Shown here piece by piece: positions 5,205-11,305 of a DNA stretch of 11,305 nucleotides. Made by a program: the position numbers and the translations under genes. The DNA is taken from assembly GCA_024642325.1 (NCBI GenBank), contig JAHEBI010000035.1:1-11305 (forward strand), given 5' to 3'. Within the stretch, counting starts at the first letter, position 1, and each line of letters starts with the position of its first letter. Below the pieces are notes generated by a model, which was not told where the DNA came from, searched no databases, and worked only from the letters and a program-made list of their open reading frames with translations. Origin of the DNA: Eudoraea sp. GTDB taxonomy: Bacteria > Bacteroidota > Bacteroidia > Flavobacteriales > Flavobacteriaceae.

Positions 5205-7811
5205 ATGAACAAGTTCATATCACTTGAACTTCTGATTTTACTTTTACTACTCCTTTTTACTACTATCACTACTGCTCAGGAAACTCCCTATGGCAATGGT
5301 AAAAAATATATTCTTGGAGGAATTGAAGTTAAGGGCCTGCAAAGCTATAACGAGCAAACGGTTAAAACATTTACCGGACTTAGGGAGGGTCAGCCAATTA
5401 CAGTTCCGGGGGATCAGATAAGTGCTGTAATCAAAAAGCTTTGGGACCTTGAATTGTTTAGTGATATTAAATTTTATATCTCCAACATTGAAGGTGAAAC
5501 AGTCTACCTTGAACTTGATATAGTTGAAAGACCTACTTTGTCTAAGGTTACGATTTATGGGATTAAAAAGAAAAAAATAGATGATATAATTAAGGAAACA
5601 GACCTTAAAAAGGGAAAAAAGGTGACGGAGAGCTTTATTTCCAATACCAGAAATTATATTCAGAACAAGTACAAAAAGGATGGTTATTTAAATGCGAAAG
5701 TAACAATTGCCACAGCAATAGACACTTCAGATACCAATGCGGAAAGCATGGTGGTTAATATTAAAACCGGTGATAAGGTCAAGATTAAAAATATCACAAT
5801 TGATGGTAATAAAATGCTCTCTGACAAGCTGCTTCGCAAATCACTGAAAAATACTAAAAAGCAACAATTTGGAAGGGTTTGGAAAAAATCAAAATATATT
5901 GAAGCGGATTATCAGGAGGATCTGGCCGCCATGGTTGATAAATACGCCGAGAAAGGTTATAGGGACGCCAGAGTACTCAAAGATTCCATTACCATAGTTA
6001 ATGATAAGAAAATAAATATAGATATCAAAGTTGAGGAGGGTAATAAATACTACTTCGGAGATATTAATTTTATTGGAAATTCAGTGTATACCGATGGCCA
6101 GTTAAATAAGGTTTTGGGTATTAAAAAAGGGGACACATATAATGGTGTGCTTTTAAGAGAACGCATTGCAGATGATTCTAAACCGGATGCTGAAGATATT
6201 ACTAACCTTTATCAAAATAACGGCTATTTATTCTCGCAGATAAACCCGGTTGAGGTATCTGCCCAGAACGATACAATAAATTTCGAGATCAGGATTATTG
6301 AAGGTAAAGAGACTTTTTTGAATCATGTCTATGTGGAAGGGAATGATAAAACAAATGATCATGTCATATTCAGGGAATTACGGACTCGTCCCGGACAGAA
6401 ATACAGTAAGGATAATATTGTCAGGAGTGTAAGGGAATTGGGGCAACTTGGCTTTTTTGATGCCGAACAAATAAAACCTGATATTCTTAACCCGGATCCA
6501 AATGCCGGTACTGTTGATTTAAAGTATAGCCTTGTAGAATCAGGAGCGAGTCAGATTGAGCTGCAGGGAGGTTATGGCGGCGGCGGATTTATAGGTACCC
6601 TTGGTTTGTCTTTTAATAACTTTTCTATAAAAAATATATTTAATGGGAAAGCTTATACGCCGGTTCCCATGGGCGATGGGCAAACATTTGCTTTGCGCCT
6701 TCAGGCCAGTAGAACATTCAGGGTTTATAGTCTTAGTTTTTCGGAACCCTGGCTTGGAGGTAAGAGACCGGTAAGATTTAATTTTTCGGTTTCCAGGACG
6801 CAGCAATTTTTGGCCTCCTTTAACAGTTCAGGCAGGATTCAGGTAAATAAAGATCAGCAATTTTCTATTAGTGGCGCTTCAGTTGGGCTTGCTAAAAGGG
6901 TACAATGGCCTGATGACTTTTTCACTATATCTCATTCCCTGGGGTATCAGTTATATGATTTTAAAAACTATAATTCCGGTCTTTTTAATTTTGGTAATGG
7001 AAGCTCTAATTCTCTTGCCTACACTTTGGGAATATCCAGGAGTTCGGCAGGCCCGGGAAGAATATTTCCATTAACAGGTTCGATTTTTGAAGTAACCGCC
7101 AAGATGACCCCTCCCTATTCCCTTTTTAACAATACGGATTATGCGGCTTTGCAGGAAAGAAGCGATGAACTTGGTTTAATCTCCCAGGATCGCCCCTTAA
7201 CTTCGGATGAGGTGAATGAGCTGCAGAGTATTGAGCAGGAAAGGTTTAAGTGGTTGGAGTATTTTAAAATAAAATTTAAAGGAGACTGGTATACGCGAGT
7301 AGTAGGGAAATTAGTACTGCGCACAAATGTTGAGTTTGGATTTCTCGGAAGTTATAACAGTGATGTGGGAAAGGTGCCTTTCGAAAGATATTTCATGGGA
7401 GGGGATGGCCTGGGAGGTAATTTTACTTTAGATGGCCGGGAGACTATTCAATTAAGGGGATATGAGAATAATTCCATTACACCACTTGATCCTATTACAG
7501 GACAACAGGAGGGTGGAATTGTGTTCAATAAATATTCTCTGGAACTTCGATATCCATTAACATTAAAGCCTTCTGCGTCTATTTATGCCTTAACTTTTTT
7601 AGAAGCAGGTAATAATTTCAACAATTTTCAGGAATATAATCCGTTTCTGTTAAAACGATCGGCCGGAGTGGGGGTCCGGATATTTATGCCGGCTTTTGGT
7701 CTGTTGGGAATTGACTTTGGTTACGGATTTGATGAGGATGGACGGCCACAATCTGCAGGCAATGGTCCAAGCGGATGGCAAACGCACTTTATTATAGGGC
7801 AACAATTCTAA
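5205..7811 (+). CDS. bamA: Outer-membrane protein assembly factor BamA
   Basis: BamA is the essential Omp85 insertase that folds beta-barrel proteins into the outer membrane. The 868-residue precursor has a very hydrophobic signal peptide (residues 1-25, ending TTAQ). Five POTRA domains lie at roughly 37-109, 110-190, 191-278, 280-368 and 372-445, each with the usual glycine and GY turn motifs. A 16-strand barrel fills about 449-868. The conserved loop-6 motif is LRGYE (750-754), the Bacteroidota form of VRGF. The last residue is Phe, as in the C-terminal beta-signal. A charged segment (about 642-683) enlarges a surface loop. The ATG at 5205, four bases after the uppS stop, gives a proper signal peptide. 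An in-frame TTG at 5172 would add eleven polar residues in front of it. A palindrome follows the stop, then a new promoter for the chaperone genes. Confidence 0.97.
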   Translation: MNKFISLELLILLLLLLFTTITTAQETPYGNGKKYILGGIEVKGLQSYNEQTVKTFTGLREGQPITVPGDQISAVIKKLWDLELFSDIKFYISNIEGETVYLELDIVERPTLSKVTIYGIKKKKIDDIIKETDLKKGKKVTESFISNTRNYIQNKYKKDGYLNAKVTIATAIDTSDTNAESMVVNIKTGDKVKIKNITIDGNKMLSDKLLRKSLKNTKKQQFGRVWKKSKYIEADYQEDLAAMVDKYAEKGYRDARVLKDSITIVNDKKINIDIKVEEGNKYYFGDINFIGNSVYTDGQLNKVLGIKKGDTYNGVLLRERIADDSKPDAEDITNLYQNNGYLFSQINPVEVSAQNDTINFEIRIIEGKETFLNHVYVEGNDKTNDHVIFRELRTRPGQKYSKDNIVRSVRELGQLGFFDAEQIKPDILNPDPNAGTVDLKYSLVESGASQIELQGGYGGGGFIGTLGLSFNNFSIKNIFNGKAYTPVPMGDGQTFALRLQASRTFRVYSLSFSEPWLGGKRPVRFNFSVSRTQQFLASFNSSGRIQVNKDQQFSISGASVGLAKRVQWPDDFFTISHSLGYQLYDFKNYNSGLFNFGNGSSNSLAYTLGISRSSAGPGRIFPLTGSIFEVTAKMTPPYSLFNNTDYAALQERSDELGLISQDRPLTSDEVNELQSIEQERFKWLEYFKIKFKGDWYTRVVGKLVLRTNVEFGFLGSYNSDVGKVPFERYFMGGDGLGGNFTLDGRETIQLRGYENNSITPLDPITGQQEGGIVFNKYSLELRYPLTLKPSASIYALTFLEAGNNFNNFQEYNPFLLKRSAGVGVRIFMPAFGLLGIDFGYGFDEDGRPQSAGNGPSGWQTHFIIGQQF

Positions 7812-7815
7812 CCTG

Positions 7816-7827
7816 GGAAATATTTCC
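7816..7827. repeat. 12-base palindrome after the bamA stop
   Basis: GGAAATATTTCC is a perfect palindrome starting five bases past the bamA stop and about 40 bases before the -7 element of the next gene. No T-run follows, so it is not a standard terminator. It may be an mRNA 3' structure or a protein-binding site. Confidence 0.45.
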
Positions 7828-7868
7828 AATAATACTTTTAGGTAATCCACTCATTTTAAAATAATTAG

Positions 7869-7876
7869 TAATTTTG
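7869..7876 (+). promoter_or_regulatory. -7 promoter element for the tandem skp genes
   Basis: TAATTTTG is a perfect TAnnTTTG match. The predicted transcription start is near 7882, about 28 bases before the ATG at 7910. No clear TTG lies at -33. It suggests that the two chaperone genes can be expressed separately from bamA. Confidence 0.5.
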
Positions 7877-7909
7877 GCACGATATTTTCTATGTAATAAA
7901 ACGAATTAA

Positions 7910-8740
7910 ATGATGAAGACAAAAGTTCTTTTAGTAATTGTTGGTTTATTGCTTTGGTCTTACACGTTTGCGCAAAGAGGTGTTAGAATAGGTTATGTGG
8001 ACATGGAGTATATACTCGAAAATGTTGAAGAATACCGTGATGCCAGTGAACAATTGGAAAACAAAGTCCAAAGATGGAAAGTAGAAATTGAGCAGAAACA
8101 AAGTGAAGTGGATCAAATGAAGAAGGATTTGATGGCTGAAAAAGTGTTATTGACCAATGAACTTATCCTGGAAAGAGAAGAAGAAATTCAGATTCTGGAA
8201 AAGGAAATGCTGGAATATCAGCAAAACCGATTTGGACCCAAAGGTGATTTGGTTCTGCAAAAGCAGCGATTAATACAGCCTATACAGGATCAGGTTTTTA
8301 ATGAAGTGCAAAAAATAGGTGCAAATAAAAAGTACGATTTTATTTTTGATAAATCTGCGGATGTCGTAATGTTGTACTCCGAAAAAAGGCACGATATTAG
8401 CGAGTTAGTGCTGAGAGGTATTGCAAGGACCAGGAAGGTAAGCAAACCAAAGGCCAAAGCAAACACTAAAAGCCAGTTGGACACCTTTGAAGGGGAGCCG
8501 GAAGAAGAGGAAATAAGTGATGCATTACTCGAGAGGCAGGCAATGGCAAAGCAGGCGGAGGAAACAAGAATAAAAACAGCTGAAGAGCGCAGGGAAGAGC
8601 AACTTAAAATAAGAGAAGAGCGCAAAAAGGCATATGAGGAAAGAAGAAACAAATTATTAGAAGAGCGGGAAGCAAAGAGAAAGGAAAAAGAAGAGGAAAG
8701 AAAACAAATAATTGAAAATAACGAAAGCACTAAAAACTAA
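7910..8740 (+). CDS. OmpH/Skp-family periplasmic chaperone with long charged C-terminal extension
   Basis: Skp proteins are trimeric periplasmic chaperones that carry unfolded outer-membrane proteins toward BamA. This 276-residue precursor has a signal peptide (1-21, ending YTFA before Gln22). The Skp core covers about 25-170: a first strand RIGYVDMEYIL, long coiled-coil arms (about 45-125) rich in Glu, Lys and Gln, and a closing strand YDFIFDKSADVVMLYS (142-157). Usual Skp precursors have about 160-170 residues. Here an extra segment of about 105 residues follows: a basic linker (174-188), an acidic patch (EGEPEEEE, 194-201) and a Glu/Arg/Lys-rich stretch (205-270) that should form a single helix or coiled coil. 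Two consecutive ATG codons open the gene. It lies 98 bases after bamA and 48 bases before a second, normal-length paralogue, which supports the chaperone role. The function of the tail is unknown. Confidence 0.9.
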   Translation: MMKTKVLLVIVGLLLWSYTFAQRGVRIGYVDMEYILENVEEYRDASEQLENKVQRWKVEIEQKQSEVDQMKKDLMAEKVLLTNELILEREEEIQILEKEMLEYQQNRFGPKGDLVLQKQRLIQPIQDQVFNEVQKIGANKKYDFIFDKSADVVMLYSEKRHDISELVLRGIARTRKVSKPKAKANTKSQLDTFEGEPEEEEISDALLERQAMAKQAEETRIKTAEERREEQLKIREERKKAYEERRNKLLEEREAKRKEKEEERKQIIENNESTKN

Positions 8741-8788
8741 ATCTCGAAATTTAATTAAATTAACACTCAAATAGTAAATTCAAAAATC

Positions 8789-9298
8789 ATGAAACAGTTT
8801 AAAAAAGTAGCAATAACCATAATATTATTAGTAGCCGCTACTAGTTTTGTAAATGCACAAAGTAAGATTGCACACATCAACGTAACCGAATTATTGGGCG
8901 AGATGCCTGAAATGAAAGCTGCACAGGCAGAGCTGAAAAAGCTACAGGAAACATACAGGGCAGATATTGAGAGTTCTATGACGGAGCTAAAAAATAAATA
9001 TACTCAGTATTCTAATGAAGCTACCACAAAATCTGAAGAAGAGAATCAAAAAAGAGCTCAGGAACTTCAGGGTTTTGAAAAAAATATTGGAGAAGCACAA
9101 CAAGCCGCACAACAGGAATTAGCTAAAAAGCAGGCAGAATTGTTTGAGCCAATTTCTATAAAAGCAAAAGCAGCCATAGAAAAAGTAGCTGCGGCACAAG
9201 GATATGATTACGTGATAGATGCTACTCAGGGAGGCGGTTTAATTGTTGCAAACGGCAAAGATCTATTGGCAGAAGTAAAACAGGAATTAGGATTTTAA
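8789..9298 (+). CDS. skp: OmpH/Skp-family periplasmic chaperone, standard length
   Basis: This 169-residue precursor has normal Skp length. It has a signal peptide (1-23, ending FVNA before Gln24), a first strand SKIAHINVTELLGEMPE (25-41), coiled-coil arms (about 44-125) rich in Ala, Gln, Glu and Lys, and a closing YDYVIDATQGGGLIVANG (139-156). The arms should form the tentacles of the trimeric chaperone that holds unfolded outer-membrane proteins in the periplasm. It follows the longer paralogue by 48 bases with no visible promoter, so the two are probably co-transcribed and could even form mixed complexes (inference). A strong terminator lies 25 bases past the stop and closes the cluster. 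The family call is firm; which of the two paralogues is the working Skp equivalent cannot be told from sequence. Confidence 0.92.
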   Translation: MKQFKKVAITIILLVAATSFVNAQSKIAHINVTELLGEMPEMKAAQAELKKLQETYRADIESSMTELKNKYTQYSNEATTKSEEENQKRAQELQGFEKNIGEAQQAAQQELAKKQAELFEPISIKAKAAIEKVAAAQGYDYVIDATQGGGLIVANGKDLLAEVKQELGF

Positions 9299-9304
9299 TT
9301 TTTT

Positions 9305-9316
9305 GTTGAATTCAAC
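9305..9316. repeat. 12-base palindrome between skp stop and terminator
   Basis: GTTGAATTCAAC is a perfect palindrome six bases past the skp stop and seven bases before the terminator stem. It could form a second small hairpin in the mRNA 3' end or be a chance AT-rich palindrome. Confidence 0.4.
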
Positions 9317-9323
9317 TTATATT

Positions 9324-9354
9324 AAAACCGTCCTTTTAAGGACGGTTTTTTTTT
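9324..9354 (+). terminator. Intrinsic terminator of the skp cluster
   Basis: ACCGTCC (9327-9333) pairs with GGACGGT (9340-9346) around a TTTTAA loop, extended by A-T pairs. A run of nine T (9346-9354) follows. This is a classical Rho-independent terminator, 25 bases past the second skp stop, and the only strong one in the window. The A-run on the left side could make it work partly in both directions, but no minus-strand gene ends here. Confidence 0.92.
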
Positions 9355-9441
9355 GCTTTTTTAAATAAACATGAATTCAATTCTTTTACCTTCACTGTTC
9401 TAATAACCTGGTGAGTACTGAAACCTTGTTTTAGGATTTTC

Positions 9442-9449
9442 TAACTTTG
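9442..9449 (+). promoter_or_regulatory. -7 promoter element for murI
   Basis: TAACTTTG is a perfect TAnnTTTG match, with the predicted transcription start near 9455 and a leader of about 31 bases. A TTG at 9426-9428 is only 13 bases upstream, shorter than the usual spacing, so the -33 element is unclear. It lies downstream of the skp terminator, so murI is an independent unit. Confidence 0.55.
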
Positions 9450-9485
9450 TTGCATAAAAATTATTTACCGTAAATCGCATTTTAT

Positions 9486-10274
9486 ATGAATGCACAACCC
9501 ATAGGTGTTTTTGATTCGGGAGTAGGTGGCACTTCCATTTGGAAGGAAATACATGCTCTATTGCCCCATGAGCATACGATTTATCTGGCAGACAGTAAGA
9601 ATGCACCCTATGGTCAAAAATCCAGTGAAGAAATAATTGCCTTGAGTATAAAAAATACAGAACTTTTACTGGCCAGGGGTTGTAAACTTATTGTAGTTGC
9701 CTGCAATACAGCAACGACCAACGCAATAGCTTATTTAAGAGAGAAGTACGATGTCCCTTTTATAGGTATTGAACCGGCTATTAAGCCGGCGGCTTTGAAT
9801 TCCGGAACAGGAACGGTGGGGGTATTGGCTACCAAAGGGACTTTAAGCAGCAGTCTCTTTTTAAAAACTTCAAAAGATCATGCTGGTGAAATAACCATAG
9901 TTGAACAGGATGGTTTTGGACTTGTTCCATTAATTGAAGCGGGAAAAATTAATTCAAATGAGACCCGACAATTATTAACCCACTATATAGAGCCAATGCT
10001 CAAAGCAAATATGGATCATATTGTTTTGGGGTGTACGCATTATCCCTATTTAATTCCGGTTTTAAGGGAATTATTGCCACCTCATGTTAATATAATAGAT
10101 TGTGGTGCTGCAGTTGCCAAACAAACCCTGGCCGTTCTTAAAAAGAACAATCTGCAAAATACCGCAAAAACTTCCGGCCTGCTTCGGTTTTATACAAATA
10201 AGGACACAAAGATCTTAACTTCTTTTCTGGAAGATATTGATGGATTAAAGCAAATCGAATATCTCAATTTTTGA
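9486..10274 (+). CDS. murI: Glutamate racemase
   Basis: MurI interconverts L- and D-glutamate without a cofactor, supplying D-Glu for the peptidoglycan stem peptide in the cytoplasm. The 262-residue protein is of standard length. It has IGVFDSGVGGTSI (6-18; Asp10 and Ser11 contact substrate), LADSKNAPYG (34-43), VVACNTATTNA (70-80) with catalytic Cys73, and LGCTHYPYL (181-189) with the second catalytic Cys183 and His185. The two-cysteine arrangement is intact, so the enzyme should be active. The ATG at 9486 gives the expected N-terminus just before the first motif. It is separated from the skp genes by a terminator and has its own -7 element. It converges on folA with 86 bases between the stops, and a hairpin spans its stop codon. 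Confidence 0.96.
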   Translation: MNAQPIGVFDSGVGGTSIWKEIHALLPHEHTIYLADSKNAPYGQKSSEEIIALSIKNTELLLARGCKLIVVACNTATTNAIAYLREKYDVPFIGIEPAIKPAALNSGTGTVGVLATKGTLSSSLFLKTSKDHAGEITIVEQDGFGLVPLIEAGKINSNETRQLLTHYIEPMLKANMDHIVLGCTHYPYLIPVLRELLPPHVNIIDCGAAVAKQTLAVLKKNNLQNTAKTSGLLRFYTNKDTKILTSFLEDIDGLKQIEYLNF

Positions 10275-10277
10275 GAT
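10261..10277. repeat. Inverted repeat spanning the murI stop codon
   Basis: ATCTCAA (10261-10267) and TTGAGAT (10271-10277) are perfect complements around a TTT loop. The TGA stop (10272-10274) lies in the right arm. No T-run follows on either strand. It may form a small 3' mRNA hairpin at the convergent murI/folA ends, but it lacks the features of an intrinsic terminator. Confidence 0.45.
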
Positions 10278-10360
10278 TACCGTCGGCCACAATAGGGATA
10301 TTTTCCGAAAGAGGTTCAGGATATACTATGGTCATAAATGAAATTTTATTTTTTCCTGGA

Positions 10361-10855
10361 TTATCTCCTTTGGTAGGTGAGGTAGGTAAAATTGAATTTA
10401 TGTCTTTCGTCACTTGAATGAAATTCTTCCTGGGTAAGTTTCCATATTCTTTCATCTATCTTGGGAAAAAAGGTGTCAGCTTCAAAGGACTCATGGACCC
10501 GGGTAATTTCTAAAATATCGGCATAAGGCATTCCCAAATCATAAATTTCTCCCCCTCCTATAATATAGGTTAGAGTATCATCCTGTATTAGTTTCAAAGC
10601 TTCACCCATAGAATGCACAACAATACAGTTGGGCAAATCCAGTTTATAATTGTAATCTCTGGTAATAACTATATGCGTGCGATTTGGCAGTGGTTTTGGA
10701 AAACTTTCAAATGTTTTTCTGCCCATTATAATTTTATGACCTGTAGTTAAAAGCTTGAATCGCTTAAAATCATCAGGAAGGTGCCAGAGAAGATCATTAT
10801 CCTTTCCCAGAGAATTATTCTTTCCAATTGCAGCTATCATTACAATTTTGCCCAC
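10361..10855 (-). CDS. folA: Dihydrofolate reductase
   Basis: FolA reduces dihydrofolate to tetrahydrofolate with NADPH in the cytoplasm and is the usual target of trimethoprim. The 164-residue protein has normal length for chromosomal DHFR. Motifs are KIVMIAAIGKNNSLG (3-17, first strand and Met20-loop region), LLWHLPDDFKRFK (22-34) with catalytic Asp29, IIMGRKTFESFPKPLPNR (42-59) for NADPH binding, VITR (63-66), and IIGGGEIY (98-105). The GTG at 10855 is chosen. It gives the complete first beta strand (KIVMIAA aligns with the E. coli ISLIAA region), while the next ATG at 10840 would cut it. The GTG shares one base with the upstream stop (TAGTG), so translation is probably coupled to the 2TM-domain gene. 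No trimethoprim-resistance change can be judged by eye. Confidence 0.95.
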   Translation of the reverse strand: MGKIVMIAAIGKNNSLGKDNDLLWHLPDDFKRFKLLTTGHKIIMGRKTFESFPKPLPNRTHIVITRDYNYKLDLPNCIVVHSMGEALKLIQDDTLTYIIGGGEIYDLGMPYADILEITRVHESFEADTFFPKIDERIWKLTQEEFHSSDERHKFNFTYLTYQRR

Positions 10856-11238
10856 TATTCTTTTTTTTTATAATTGGTCATGGGAAAATCGGTATCAATT
10901 TCTTTTTGCAGTTCTTTTATCCGCTCCCTTTGTTTTTTGACTAATTTTTCGCGTTGTCCGCGTTCCCAGTCAGTTCCCATAAACTTTTGAGTAAAAAAGA
11001 CATTCACAATGTGAAGAGTAAGTAGGAATGCCCAGAATATAATAACCCATATGAACCAATTATATTCCTCGCCGTATTTTAGAATCTTATTGATCATAAT
11101 CAGAAAGATACTTCCTATCAGAAATAGCACAAAATGAACATAGAGGTTTTTTTTCTGCTTAATTCGCTTCTGTGCATACTCTAGTTGTTCATGCTGTTCT
11201 TTGTCAACAATAGAATCACTTTTGTCCTTGGAAAACAT
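10855..11238 (-). CDS. 2TM-domain small membrane protein
   Basis: This 127-residue protein has a charged N-terminus with a basic helix (YAQKRIKQKKNLYVHF, 21-36). Two transmembrane segments follow (about 33-51 and 60-82) with WFIWVIIFWAF in the second. The C-terminus is a long, charged, probably coiled-coil tail (about 91-115) rich in Glu, Lys, Arg and Gln. The layout matches the 2TM domain of Bacteroidota, found alone or at the N-terminus of some LytS-type histidine kinases. Here no kinase domain is present and the function is unknown. Both termini should face the cytoplasm. The ATG at 11238 is used; an in-frame TTG at 11262 falls inside the -7 promoter element. It overlaps folA by one base, so the two form a coupled pair. 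Confidence 0.82.
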   Translation of the reverse strand: MFSKDKSDSIVDKEQHEQLEYAQKRIKQKKNLYVHFVLFLIGSIFLIMINKILKYGEEYNWFIWVIIFWAFLLTLHIVNVFFTQKFMGTDWERGQREKLVKKQRERIKELQKEIDTDFPMTNYKKKE

Positions 11239-11247
11239 CCTATTTGT

Positions 11248-11267
11248 TATCTTTAGATACAAAGATA
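11248..11267. repeat. Inverted repeat covering the 2TM-folA promoter
   Basis: TATCTTT (11248-11254) and AAAGATA (11261-11267) are perfect inverted seven-base arms separated by six bases. One arm is the -7 element itself and the other lies at the predicted transcription start. A protein bound here would block the promoter, so this is a candidate operator. Chance is possible because one arm is fixed by the promoter consensus. Confidence 0.4.
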
Positions 11268-11287
11268 CAGTATATGAAAAATTACAA
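11260..11287 (-). promoter_or_regulatory. Promoter for the 2TM gene and folA
   Basis: On the minus strand a TTG at 11287-11285 is followed after 17 bases by TATCTTTG at 11267-11260, a perfect -7 box. The spacing is at the short end of the range known for flavobacteria. Transcription should start near 11254, about 16 bases before the ATG at 11238. Confidence 0.6.
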
Positions 11288-11305
11288 TAAGAATCAATGA
11301 CCCAA

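Noticed and set aside
8290..8730. Open frame of 146 codons on the minus strand opposite the first skp gene
   Set aside because: It is antisense to the purine-rich coiled-coil region, and its Ser/Leu/Phe-rich product is what a Glu/Lys/Arg-rich gene gives on the other strand. No promoter or family feature was seen.
10264..10455. Open frame on the minus strand overlapping the folA 3' end and the murI/folA gap
   Set aside because: It overlaps folA out of frame and has no recognised motif. I considered a frameshifted folA extension, but FolA already has a complete C-terminus and normal length.
11268..11305. Possible gene at the right edge
   Set aside because: A plus-strand ATG gives only eight codons before a stop, and on the minus strand too little sequence remains to tell a gene end from intergenic DNA.
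1..11305. Defence system, mobile element, CRISPR array or biosynthetic cluster
   Set aside because: All sizeable open frames are explained by housekeeping or envelope genes, and I saw no transposase, integrase, repeat array, toxin-antitoxin pair or RNA gene.

Overview
The window is a stretch of chromosomal core genome from a member of the Bacteroidota, most likely a flavobacterium. Three things point there. The DNA is AT-rich and no clear Shine-Dalgarno sites were seen. Six genes are preceded by the Bacteroidota -7 promoter element TAnnTTTG. The protein set also fits: a CBS protein beside NAD kinase, a DUF6089-like barrel, tandem OmpH/Skp proteins after BamA, and a 2TM-domain protein before dihydrofolate reductase. 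No mobile element, CRISPR array, tRNA, rRNA or phage gene was seen.

Left part, minus strand (1-1929): pdxJ (vitamin B6 synthesis) overlaps an alpha/beta hydrolase by one base (TAATG). Downstream, with its own promoter, is the 5' part of an SGNH/GDSL-type outer-membrane lipoprotein gene that runs off the left edge.

Middle part, plus strand (2023-10274): a CBS-domain protein is transcribed divergently from pdxJ and followed by nadK. Next is an envelope cluster: a DUF6089-like outer-membrane barrel, uppS (undecaprenyl diphosphate synthase) and bamA (outer-membrane protein insertase), separated by only 4-5 bases. Two OmpH/Skp-type periplasmic chaperone genes follow and end at a strong intrinsic terminator at 9324-9354. 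murI (glutamate racemase) then starts from its own promoter. Together these genes supply the lipid carrier and D-glutamate for the cell wall, and the chaperones and insertase for outer-membrane proteins. The order uppS-bamA-skp matches the proteobacterial uppS-cdsA-rseP-bamA-skp cluster without cdsA and rseP.

Right part, minus strand (10361-11238): a small 2TM-domain membrane protein overlaps folA (dihydrofolate reductase) by one base (TAGTG). folA converges on murI.

I found no undescribed multi-gene system. The points most worth a second look are the DUF6089-like protein placed in front of uppS-bamA, the long charged tail on the first Skp paralogue, an enlarged surface loop in BamA, dyad-symmetric sites at two promoters, and AT-rich palindromes just after several stop codons. 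The -7 elements also argue against upstream TTG starts for three genes.
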